Of a stretch of 8,534 nucleotides of DNA, positions 1-5,913 are shown piece after piece; the stretch's first letter is position 1, and every line of letters begins with the position of its first letter. The stretch is from assembly GCA_052387115.1 (NCBI GenBank), contig JBQTJM010000256.1, forward strand, positions 1 to 8,534, read 5' to 3'. The notes beneath the pieces were generated by a model that searched no databases, had not been told where the DNA came from, and saw only the letters and a program-made list of their open reading frames with translations. The translations under genes and the position numbers were made by a program. The stretch is from JACCXJ01 sp052387115 (GTDB lineage Bacteria > Pseudomonadota > Gammaproteobacteria > JACCXJ01).

Positions 1-106
1 GCTTCCCTTCGATGATGTCGAGCTCATCATCGGTAAGGTCACCCCACACTTGCTGGGCCTTGCCCTTCACCTGCTTCCAATTACCCTTGACTTGATCCCA
101 GTTCAT
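1..106 (-). CDS. CsbD family (YjbJ-like) stress protein, 5' part only
   Basis: The minus strand from the ATG at 106-104 reads MNWDQVKGNWKQVKGKAQQV and continues with WGDLTDDELDIIEGK up to the window edge. This closely follows the start of E. coli YjbJ (NWKQFKGK, WGKLTDDD and IIEGK are hallmarks of the CsbD family). About 35 codons are present; family members are usually 60-70 residues, so roughly half the gene lies outside. A perfect AGGAGG (complement of 114-119) sits seven bases before the ATG and fixes the start. CsbD proteins are small, hydrophilic, helical cytoplasmic proteins induced by general or osmotic stress; their molecular activity is not known. No promoter was identified with confidence in the 238-base upstream gap, but the leader holds a stable hairpin at 145-163. 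Confidence 0.93.
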   Translation of the reverse strand, partial: MNWDQVKGNWKQVKGKAQQVWGDLTDDELDIIEGK

Positions 107-113
107 TGTCCGT

Positions 114-119
114 CCTCCT
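114..119 (-). promoter_or_regulatory. Shine-Dalgarno of the CsbD-like gene
   Basis: The complement reads AGGAGG, seven bases upstream of the ATG at 106-104. It is a full match to the anti-Shine-Dalgarno sequence, so strong translation is expected, in line with the abundance of CsbD-type proteins. Confidence 0.85.
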
Positions 120-144
120 GCTCAAAATGGTTGGTTCTGGTCGC

Positions 145-163
145 GCCCCGGCTCACCCGGGGC
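145..163. repeat. Perfect hairpin in the CsbD leader / intergenic gap
   Basis: GCCCCGG (145-151) and CCGGGGC (157-163) form a perfect 7-bp, all-G/C inverted repeat with a five-base loop. It lies 39 bases upstream of the CsbD-like start. No T-run follows on either strand, so it is not a standard intrinsic terminator. It could be a structured 5' leader element or an operator. Otherwise the gap between the CsbD-like gene and the DUF2007 gene (107-344) shows no coding potential and no clear promoter. Confidence 0.45.
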
Positions 164-344
164 ACTCAATCAAGATCAAGCTGTGTGCCAGGACCGGCGC
201 TATTGATAATTGCCCTTGCTGCTTAATGACATAGCCCAGTTCTACAACGCTTGCCGGACTTGCTAGATAGGGCTAATCAGTAAAAAAAGCCGATCGGCAT
301 GTAAGAGATGCTACGCTCAGCCTCTTCCAACCGGGTCCAAGCGC

Positions 345-629
345 GTGAAGCATGTGTACACCGCCCGCGATCCCATCGATGCCCACTTGGTGCGGGACCT
401 CCTGCAGGCCGAGGGGATCCCGCCGAGGTGCGCGGGGAGGTGCCGTTCGGCGCGCGGGGAGATCCCGATGACCGAAGACACCTTGCCCTCCGTCTGGGTG
501 CCGGACGAGCGGGCGGCCGCCCGCGCGCGGTCGATCGTGCACACGCATCAAGAGAGGGCGCGGCGGTGCGGCGAGGAGCTGGAGCCGCAGTTCTCTGCCT
601 GCTGGCGCTGCGGTCCCGATCTCGCCTGA
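345..629 (+). CDS. DUF2007 domain protein with C-terminal partial zinc ribbon
   Basis: The 94-residue product begins KHVYTARDPIDAHLVRDLLQ and keeps the DUF2007 ('putative signal transducing protein') pattern: a short beta strand, the helix in which xxEAHLVRDLLxxxGI is typical, then PSVWVPDERAAARARSIV, the W-V-x-D strand and following helix. The tail CGEELEPQFSACWRCG (about residues 75-90) matches the zinc-ribbon tail often fused to this domain. Only Cys75, Cys86 and Cys89 are present, so the usual first Cys of the N-terminal CxxC is missing. The start is the GTG at 345; no in-frame ATG precedes it and no good ribosome-binding site is visible. The gene is followed four bases later by the phosphorylase-like fragment, suggesting a former operon. 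The biochemical role of DUF2007 is unknown. Confidence 0.82.
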   Translation: MKHVYTARDPIDAHLVRDLLQAEGIPPRCAGRCRSARGEIPMTEDTLPSVWVPDERAAARARSIVHTHQERARRCGEELEPQFSACWRCGPDLA

Positions 630-633
630 CGGT

Positions 634-861
634 GTGAGGGCGCCGATCGGCGTGGTCGCGGCCTTGCCGGCCGAGGCCCGTTGCCTGAGCGGCGGGGACG
701 AGCCCGCATGTCCTCGAAGCTTGACCGGAGAGCCGGGTGCGCTCGACAGTTACCAAGCGGCCATCGCCGCTCGCTTCGACGACTATCTCAGGATCCGCAA
801 CTACTTCTACGAGCACCTTCGGTTGCCCCTGGCATTCATCCGGGCGCCGGGCTTCGGGTAG
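634..861 (+). pseudogene. Truncated HpnG/MTA-nucleosidase-like phosphorylase start joined to unrelated sequence
   Basis: From the GTG at 634 the frame reads APIGVVAALPAEARCLSGG. This resembles the N-terminus of the hopanoid-associated phosphorylase (HpnG) and related nucleoside phosphorylases, where (I)GVVAALPAEARCL forms the first beta strand and active-site loop. The match stops after about 20 codons. The rest of the 75-codon frame (DSYQAAIAARFDDYLRIRN and onward, to the TAG at 859-861) does not look like a phosphorylase, and the family normally exceeds 200 residues. The simplest reading is a deletion that removed nearly all of the gene. The downstream stretch may be part of another lost gene: an ATG at 708 (SSKLDRRAG) could join the same DSYQAA frame after removal of one base near 738. 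Family assignment rests on a short match and is tentative. Confidence 0.42.
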
Positions 862-1241
862 GCGCTCTTCCTCGTGATCAACGGCTCGATGGTGGGGCGG
901 GAGAACTCCTCGGTAACCTTCGCGGTCTGGCCGGTGCTCTGGCACATCTGGAGGATCTGCGCCAGGTTCGTCGAGGGGACCTGCTGGAAGGTCGGGAAGT
1001 AAATTGAACGTGAAATGCTCGTAGATCGGGACCGGGGTCCGCCGGCTTGGCGTCGGCGTAGTACATGCTGCGGAAGGGAAGCGCGTTGCCGGAGTCGTAC
1101 CAGAACCAGTTGGCGCCGGGGCCGCTGGGGCTTTTCCACGACTGCTGATCCCGGTTGAGGATCGGCGCCCGGCCGACGCACACCGCATTGCTCGCCAGCC
1201 AGTCCCTTGCCGGCACCGTAAAGGGCGCTCTCTGGGGTCAT
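807..1241 (-). pseudogene. Conserved-looking hypothetical gene, three +1 frameshifts
   Basis: Reading the minus strand from the ATG at 1241 gives MTPESALY. Removing one base from each of three short runs restores one continuous frame of about 143 residues to the TAG at 809-807: the GG at 1216-1217, the G-run at 1034-1037 (C-run on the coding strand) and the A-run at 1001-1003 (T-run on the coding strand). The restored protein contains RDWLASNAVCVGRAPILNRD, then GANWFWYDSGNALPFRSMYY, then PVPIYEHFTFNYFPTFQQV, then STNLAQILQMCQSTGQTAKV. The aromatic-rich, low-bias composition argues for real coding. No signal peptide or membrane segment is evident and I do not recognise the family. A sigma70 promoter and an AGGG ribosome-binding site (1250-1253) precede the ATG and support this start. 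It may be a true pseudogene or an intact gene with sequencing errors. Confidence 0.55.
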
Positions 1242-1273
1242 GGTCGTCGCCCTGAGGTGGGACGTCGGTTTTA

Positions 1274-1302
1274 AGGATAGGAATTTCAACGCGAGTTGTC
1301 AA
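1274..1302 (-). promoter_or_regulatory. Sigma70-type promoter for the 807-1241 gene
   Basis: On the minus strand a perfect TTGACA (complement of 1297-1302) is followed after exactly 17 bases by TATCCT (complement of 1274-1279), a 4/6 match to the -10 box. Transcription would begin near 1267, giving a leader of about 26 bases before the ATG at 1241, with AGGG at 1253-1250 in between. It lies just downstream of the sterol-reductase-like stop (1358), so the 807-1241 gene has its own promoter. Confidence 0.6.
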
Positions 1303-1357
1303 CGGAGAATGGGTCGGCGATATTTTGCAGACAGGGGCTGTCGTTTTGGACGGGTCC

Positions 1358-2926
1358 TCACGATAGCGTCGTCGACTCCAACGCCGGCGACGTCCCGGGT
1401 GTGCCCGAGGGGCGTTTGACCTTGTCGTAGGCATCCATGAAGACCCCTTGTGCGTGGTATTTCTGTCGGACGTCGTCATACAGGCGGCAATCGAACATGC
1501 GGCGAAACTCTTCGCGCGTCAGCTCGGTCACGGCGTATAGACATTGGTAGCCACGGTGCGCGGTGGCGTAGTCTTGCATCGTCCGGACGGCGCGGCGGGA
1601 ATCGTAGGGCTCGCCTCTCAGGACCGAACCAGGCGCATACCAGGCGCCGATGTCCACGAACATCTCGTAATCCTCGACCCCCTGGCCCGGTTTCAAGAGA
1701 CCCTGTGGCTCGGTCCGGTGGATCCGGTGTGGACAGAGCCAGAGCGGGTAACACTCGAAGTTGCCATGGAAGAACTCGACCGTGTCCTCGAGATCCGCGA
1801 TCGGCATCAGGACCTCCTGGCAGACGTGCTTATTCTCATAATAGGCGCGGATCGTTTCGCTCTGTGTCAGCTTCAGGAACGCGATCTTGGGCGGCATCAT
1901 CCATCCCAGGAGATAACGAAACACGGGATGATTGCCGAACGGGATGATAAGCTCCCCTTCCCAGAAGATGCTGCGCGTATGGCGGCGGTAATACTGTCTC
2001 AGGGGGATGTATTCATCGCCCGCGCCCCGCTCCAGAAAGGACTCGCAGTGTTTGTAGAACCAGGGTTTGAACCACCGGCCGATGGCATTGACCTTGGCAT
2101 CCTCCGGGCCATCCACGAAATCGCCGGTGATGATCACGCCGCGATCGCGCCCGTACAGGATGCCTTCGACGAGCTCCGGCGGGTGGTCGCGGCAGACGAT
2201 GCGGGTGAACGATTCGCAGGCGTCGTTCAAGCGGTAGGCCGGCAGGTAACGGACGTGTACCCAGGGCTTGCAGCGGATGATACGAAGCTCCACGGCCACG
2301 AGGATCCCGAGTGCCCCGTACGACCACGGCAGGGCGCGGAACAGATCGGCATGCTGTAAACGGGTGGCGCGCACGAGCGTGGCATCGCCGATGACCACCT
2401 CGCAGGCCTCGACGATGTCCGCGAAGAGACCGTATCGGTGCGACGAGGCCTCGATGCCGTAACCGAGGAGCAATCCGCCGACGGTGAGGTCGTCGAGCTC
2501 CGGCACGATCGGCAGGGTCCATCCCTTGGGGATGAGGTAGTGCGTCAACTGGCCCATAGTCACGCCGGGCTCGACCCGAACGACACACCGTTCCGTATCC
2601 AGCGCGAGGATATCGTAGAGGGCGACGCGCACCGTGTTGTCACGCGCCTTATAACGGGCGACGCGGCTGGAGACGCTCATCCAGGGTTTGCGCGCGGTAC
2701 ACAGAGGCGGCCGGGTCCCGGCGGCGCGCCAGTCGCGCACCTGCGCCTGGATGCCAGAGACGCGTCGCTCATGGGCCTCCGGGGCACCACGCCAGCCGCG
2801 CTGGTAGAAACCCCGCAGTGCCCAGAAGAGATTGAACGCGAGCGACAGGGGCAGCACCACCGGCACCACGAACAGCCAACGATATCGCACCAGCATGTCG
2901 GCCAGCTTGGTGGTGTTCATACCCAT
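1358..2926 (-). CDS. Delta(24)-sterol reductase (DHCR24/Seladin-1)-like FAD oxidoreductase
   Basis: The 522-residue product aligns by eye along nearly its whole length with eukaryotic 24-dehydrocholesterol reductase (516 residues in human), a flavoprotein that reduces the side-chain C24=C25 bond of sterols with NADPH. Shared landmarks are an N-terminal hydrophobic anchor (about residues 17-37, LFVVPVVLPLSLAFNLFWAL), RVEPGVTMGQ (118-126), GWTLPIVPELDDLTVGGLLL (135-154), GIEASSHRYGLF (157-168) in the PCMH-type FAD-binding domain, PWSYGALGILVA (200-211), YIPLRQYYRRHTRSIFWE (306-323), IIPFGNHPVFRYLLGWMMPP (327-346), YPLWLCP (393-399) and DIGAWY (425-430). The last ~15 residues after KVKRP look non-conserved. 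The start is the ATG at 2926; a second in-frame ATG at 2920 is equally possible, and neither has a strong ribosome-binding site. The AraC-type gene lies 154 bases upstream on the same strand. The substrate could be a sterol or another isoprenoid lipid; family membership is certain, substrate is not. Confidence 0.93.
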   Translation of the reverse strand: MGMNTTKLADMLVRYRWLFVVPVVLPLSLAFNLFWALRGFYQRGWRGAPEAHERRVSGIQAQVRDWRAAGTRPPLCTARKPWMSVSSRVARYKARDNTVRVALYDILALDTERCVVRVEPGVTMGQLTHYLIPKGWTLPIVPELDDLTVGGLLLGYGIEASSHRYGLFADIVEACEVVIGDATLVRATRLQHADLFRALPWSYGALGILVAVELRIIRCKPWVHVRYLPAYRLNDACESFTRIVCRDHPPELVEGILYGRDRGVIITGDFVDGPEDAKVNAIGRWFKPWFYKHCESFLERGAGDEYIPLRQYYRRHTRSIFWEGELIIPFGNHPVFRYLLGWMMPPKIAFLKLTQSETIRAYYENKHVCQEVLMPIADLEDTVEFFHGNFECYPLWLCPHRIHRTEPQGLLKPGQGVEDYEMFVDIGAWYAPGSVLRGEPYDSRRAVRTMQDYATAHRGYQCLYAVTELTREEFRRMFDCRLYDDVRQKYHAQGVFMDAYDKVKRPSGTPGTSPALESTTLS

Positions 2927-3080
2927 AACCCAGACAGCGCTCGCATCCCTAATAGAAGGGCCGCGCCATTATTGGTATTGCAGGATGGCTCCGACCTCGT
3001 ACCAGAGGGCAAGCGTGCTCCGATACCGTTCATACACCAGGGATGGGAATGTCTCGCGCGATGGAATCGCCCCTGACGCT

Positions 3081-4014
3081 CTATCGACCGTAACGCCGCC
3101 GGTAAGCGCCGGGCGCGGTCTTGAACCGCCGCGTGAAGGCCTTGCTGAAGGCAGCCTCCGAGGTGTAGCCCACCCGCCCCGCGATCCCCGCCAATCCGAG
3201 ATCTGTTTCGCGCAGCAGGCGAGTGGCGGTGTTCATACGCCAGCGGGTGAGGTAGGACAAGGGAGGCTCTCCGACCAGCGCGTTGAACCGCGCCGAGAAG
3301 GGGGAACGCGACAGACCCGTTTGCGCGGCCAGCGACGCCACCGTCCAGTCTCGCTCCGGGAACTGGTGGATGGCCGCGAGCGCCAGGCCGATGTGCCGGT
3401 CGCGCAGCGCCCCCAGCCAGCCGCCTGCGTCCTCGGCCAGCGAGGCCAGCCAGGCAACGCAGCACCTGCACAAAGATGATGCCCGTCAGGCGCGACACCA
3501 CCGCTTCCACCCCTGGCCCGCTTTCGCGGGCCGCGAAGGTAAGCAGGCGGAGCGTAGAGTCGAGCCAGCCCGCGACCCGGCTCTCGTGGGCCTTGATGTG
3601 GAGGAGGGGTGGAAGCAGGGTGAGCAGGGGATGCGCCTCCGGACTTTCCAAGTGAAAGGCTCCGCACACCATCCTCGTCTCCGACCCGCGCCCGGCATGG
3701 CGCACGACCACGTGGCCGCCGGGGGCCTTTTTTGGACCGATAAGGCGTGCCAGGGGGACCCCAGGCGTGGAGGGCGAGTCGCTCAGCACGTGCCCCTCGC
3801 CGCGGGTCACCACCACCAAGTCGCCGCCGGAAAGCGACACCGGCCGCGGCTGGCTTTTTAACCGCAGCCAGCAGTGGCCACGCTCGATTGCGTGGAAGTG
3901 GGCGTAGTCGCTGCGGGTGAGGGACATGCCCCAGGGTGCGGCGAGCTCGGAGCGGCACAAGATACTGCTCTTCAGGCCCAGCGAGTCCATGACGGTGGTC
4001 AGCACGTCCGGCAT
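3081..4014 (-). pseudogene. AraC family regulator (Cupin_6 + HTH_18), one +1 frameshift
   Basis: The N-terminal half runs in frame from the ATG at 4014: PDVLTTVMDSLGLKSSI, then APWGMSLTRSDYAHFHAIE, then SGGDLVVVTRGEGHVL, typical of the Cupin_6 ligand-binding domain of AraC/CuxR-like activators. After codon 186 (FVQVLR) the frame is lost. Dropping one base of the TT at 3456-3457 rejoins AWLASLAEDAGGWLGALRD and the DNA-binding domain to the TAG at 3083-3081, giving about 310 residues, the normal family size. Both helix-turn-helix units are complete: WTVASLAAQTGLSRSPFSAR (about 223-242) and GLAGIAGRVGYTSEAAFSKA (about 273-292), followed by the conserved FKTAPGAYRRR. In-frame sequence continues upstream to an ATG at 4110, but PDVLTT matches the usual start of the family. 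It probably controls itself, the downstream sterol-reductase-like gene or the divergent operon. It is either a recent pseudogene or a base-call error. Confidence 0.85.
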
Positions 4015-4307
4015 TTGCGCGCGCCACTTCACGGGGCGATTCGCCGACTCTGCTCTTCGCGACGAGTTGACATTCAAAGTCCTTGGAGTGGCTACTATAA
4101 CACACGACACCGCGCTTCGGCTTCGCGGCTCGGCGGCCGTGCACGCGGATCGAGAAGACGATCGGACACGATTTCAGGACGCAGGAACCTTGTATCGTCT
4201 CTTGCCTCCAACCTAAACTGTCTCGGAGTCATCGGTGCGGGAAACGCTGACGCCGGTAACCGGAGTCGGTACCGCGGAGGCCATTAAATCGTCTCGGGAG
4301 GTCGAGT
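4015..4307. other. Divergent intergenic region between regulator and F420-like/SDR operon
   Basis: This ~290-base gap separates the minus-strand AraC-type gene from the plus-strand operon and is the natural site for both promoters and the regulator's operator. It holds an AT-richer island at 4067-4105 with TTGACA at 4067-4072 and CTACTATAAC around 4092-4101, but the best spacing is 20 bases or more, so no plus-strand promoter is assigned. A GC-rich 5-bp inverted repeat (CCGCG 4110-4114, CGCGG 4124-4128) follows it. A weaker pair, TTGTAT (4190-4195) and TAAACT (4214-4219) with an 18-base spacer, is nearer the operon start. No convincing coding sequence is seen here. Confidence 0.4.
4296..4301 (+). 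promoter_or_regulatory. Shine-Dalgarno deciding a GTG start
   Basis: GGGAGG lies six bases upstream of the GTG at 4308 and selects this non-ATG codon as the start of the NAD(P)-binding protein; the GxGxxA motif then begins four codons in, as expected for the family. Confidence 0.8.
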
Positions 4308-4970
4308 GTGAAGGTTGGTTTCATCGGCTACGGCAACATGGCGGAAGCACTCGGCTCGCGGTGGGCCGGCAAGCACGACTTATTCGTCGGAGGTCGAGAC
4401 GCATCCAAGGCACGGGTCCTGGCGGACAAGTTCGGCCACGGCACGAAGTCCGGTTCGGAGGCAGACGCCGCTGCGTACGCCGAGGTGGTCGTGTTGGCGA
4501 CACCGCACGCGGCCGTTTTCGACGCGATGCGTGCCGCCGGCAGTCCCGGTGCCTTCGCCGGCAAGGTGTTGCTGGATATCAACAACCCGATCGTCGATTT
4601 CACGCGCGGCGACTTCCTCGTCAAGACGTTCGATGGCCAGTCGCTGGCCGAGGCCGTCGCCGCGAACGCCCCGGCCGCACGGGTGGTCAAGGCGTTCAAC
4701 ATGTGTCAAGCCAAAGTTTGGCAAATGGACCCGCCCGTGTTCGACGGCCGTCGATTGGTCACGCTCTTCTGCGGCGATGACGTGGGTGCCAAACGGCAGG
4801 TCGCCACGCTGATCGAGAATATCGGTTGCGAGCCGGTTGACTTGGGCGAACTGAAGTACGCCCGGCTGCTGGAGCCGGCAGCGGCGATCGTGATTAAGTT
4901 CCTCTTCGCCGGCCGGGATCCGCACACGGTGCTCAACCTCGTTCAGCCGGAATCGAAGCCAATCGCGTGA
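4308..4970 (+). CDS. NADPH-dependent F420 reductase-like NAD(P)-binding protein
   Basis: The 220-residue protein opens with a Rossmann fold: KVGFIGYGNMAEALGSRW carries the GxGxMA dinucleotide loop (residues 7-12), followed by GGRDASKA at the end of beta-2, where family members contact the NADP phosphate. VVVLATPHAAV, GKVLLDINNPIVDF (about 86-98) and ARVVKAFNMCQAKVWQ match conserved stations of the F420-dependent NADP oxidoreductase family (NADP_oxidored F420-dependent / ProC-like). Length agrees with the family (about 200-230). Many bacterial members work without F420, using other partners, so the electron partner is unknown. The GTG start has a GGGAGG ribosome-binding site. The TGA stop overlaps the GTG of the SDR gene (GTGA, 4967-4970), indicating translational coupling. 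No signal peptide or membrane helix, so cytoplasmic. Confidence 0.88.
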   Translation: MKVGFIGYGNMAEALGSRWAGKHDLFVGGRDASKARVLADKFGHGTKSGSEADAAAYAEVVVLATPHAAVFDAMRAAGSPGAFAGKVLLDINNPIVDFTRGDFLVKTFDGQSLAEAVAANAPAARVVKAFNMCQAKVWQMDPPVFDGRRLVTLFCGDDVGAKRQVATLIENIGCEPVDLGELKYARLLEPAAAIVIKFLFAGRDPHTVLNLVQPESKPIA

Positions 4971-5648
4971 AGAAGCCAAGGAACGAATTGACCAAACCAT
5001 TGTGCATTATCGTTGGCTACGGCGCAGGGGTTGGACAAGGAATAGCGCTTGCGTTCGGCCAGGCCGGGTTTCGGCTCGGTCTTATCGCCCGCAATCCCGC
5101 GAAGCTCGCGGAACCACTGCGGCAATTGACCGATGCTGGGATCGAAGCAGAGCTGATAGCTGCCGATGCTGGCGATTGAAAATGCTCTCACCTCGGCAAT
5201 CGGCGCAATCTCGGCTGACGAAGGTACTGAAGTTTTGGTGTACAACGCTGTTTCGCCCACCTTTGGCAAGCCGTCCACCTTGTCTGCGACGCGGTTGCTG
5301 TCTGACTTCCAAGTTGACGTAGTAGGCGCACTGGTGGCCGCACAAACGGTGCTCCCGTCGATGCGCTCACGTCGTAACGGGTGCATTTTATTCGCGGGAG
5401 GCGGCTGGGCGCACTATCCGTGGGATCAGACATCCTCGATTGGAATCGGCAAGTCTGGTTTGCGCAGCCTGGCCCTCACCCTCGCGCAGGAACTGGCAGA
5501 CAGCGGTGTGCGAGTTGGGATGATCTCAATAATGGGGCTAGTCGCACCAGGAACACAGTTCGATCCCGGCTTAATCGGACAAGCGTTCTTAAAGGTGTAT
5601 GACCAGCCGCCATCTGAGCATGACGCGGAGCTTCTCTTCAAAGGATGA
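4967..5648 (+). pseudogene. Short-chain dehydrogenase/reductase, one +1 frameshift and no catalytic Tyr
   Basis: The first 70 codons from the GTG at 4967 give the SDR nucleotide-binding start: CIIVGYGAGVGQGIALAFG holds GxxxGxG (residues 17-23) and LGLIARNPAKLAEPL follows. A TGA at 5177-5179 interrupts the frame. Removing one T of the TT at 5176-5177 joins AADAGD directly to ENALTSAIG and restores about 226 residues, ending at the TGA at 5646-5648. Later landmarks are VYNAVSPTFGKPS (the NNAG region, altered), FQVDVVGALVAAQTVLPSM and NGCILFAGGGWA. In the active site the YxxxK tyrosine is Ile158 while Lys162 remains (SSIGIGKSGLRSLALTLAQE). The canonical Ser is also not obvious, so even an intact protein would be an atypical or non-catalytic SDR. 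The four-base overlap with the upstream gene makes it the second gene of an operon. Confidence 0.8.
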
Positions 5649-5811
5649 GCCTAATCGGGGTAACCGGGGGCTTCTGACCCCCATCCCGCACACCACCACG
5701 GCATGCCGGTCCGCACCGGGCGGTCGATGCGCACCATCCATGGCGGGCACGCTTCGGGCGCTGAAATCTCGTTCCGCTCCGGGCGGAACGGTCACAATAG
5801 GGGAGCACACG
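5649..5811. other. Hairpin-rich intergenic region after the SDR
   Basis: No coding sequence is supported here. Perfect inverted repeats follow one another: GGGGG (5666-5670) with CCCCC (5678-5682) just after the SDR stop; CCGGT (5706-5710) with ACCGG (5715-5719), enclosed by GCAT (5701-5704) and ATGC; and CGTTCCGC (5770-5777) with GCGGAACG (5783-5790), an 8-bp stem with a five-base loop. None is followed by a T-run, so Rho-independent termination is not clear. The block may be a structured leader of the secreted-protein gene or a relic of a mobile element. Confidence 0.4.
5770..5790. repeat. Perfect 8-bp hairpin, 5-base loop
   Basis: CGTTCCGC (5770-5777) and GCGGAACG (5783-5790) are exact reverse complements separated by TCCGG. 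It lies nine bases before the AGGGGAG ribosome-binding site of a 33-codon ORF. It is a candidate RNA stem that could affect access to that site, or an inverted-repeat protein site. Confidence 0.5.
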
Positions 5812-5913
5812 ATGATATCAGGTATAGCCGTGGGCATCGGCCATGCCCGCAAGGCGCCTGCGGCCTCATCGTCATCCGACTGTCATCTCGACACATTAGG
5901 GTGGCGCTCGTAG
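5812..5913 (+). CDS. Possible small ORF with strong ribosome-binding site (33 aa)
   Basis: ATG at 5812 is preceded at six bases by AGGGGAG (5799-5805), one of the best plus-strand ribosome-binding sites in the window. The ORF encodes MISGIAVGIGHARKAPAASS and ends GWRS at the TAG at 5911-5913. A further hairpin, GGGCAT (5832-5837) with ATGCCC (5843-5848), lies inside it. The peptide has no recognisable domain. It could be a leader peptide upstream of the secreted protein (62 bases to its ATG at 5976), the surviving start of a decayed gene, or chance. The ribosome-binding site is the only real support. Confidence 0.25.
   Translation: MISGIAVGIGHARKAPAASSSSDCHLDTLGWRS

Noticed and set aside
282..298. 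GCCGATCGGC next to a run of seven A (T7 on the minus strand), considered as an intrinsic terminator
   Set aside because: The palindrome can form only a 3-bp stem with a 4-base loop and its flanks do not extend it. No gene ends just upstream on the minus strand apart from the rejected shadow.
289..651. The same 10-base palindrome GCCGATCGGC at 289-298 and 642-651, flanking the DUF2007 gene
   Set aside because: Ten G/C-rich palindromic bases twice in 8.5 kb may be chance. There is no shared flanking sequence or target duplication to suggest a mobile unit.
277..1479. 400-codon open frame on the minus strand
   Set aside because: It crosses the unrelated 5' part of the window, the frameshifted 807-1241 gene and the end of the sterol-reductase-like gene. 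Only a short stretch (PVPIYEHFTFN) is real coding, and that belongs to the frameshifted gene; the rest is Arg/Pro-rich shadow.
1544..2359. 271-codon open frame on the plus strand
   Set aside because: It is antisense to the DHCR24-like gene, whose frame is strongly supported by similarity. High G+C explains the long open frame.
4067..4101. TTGACA followed by TACTATAAC as a plus-strand promoter for the F420-like/SDR operon
   Set aside because: The spacing between boxes is 20 bases or more and the leader would exceed 200 bases, so it does not meet the usual sigma70 layout.
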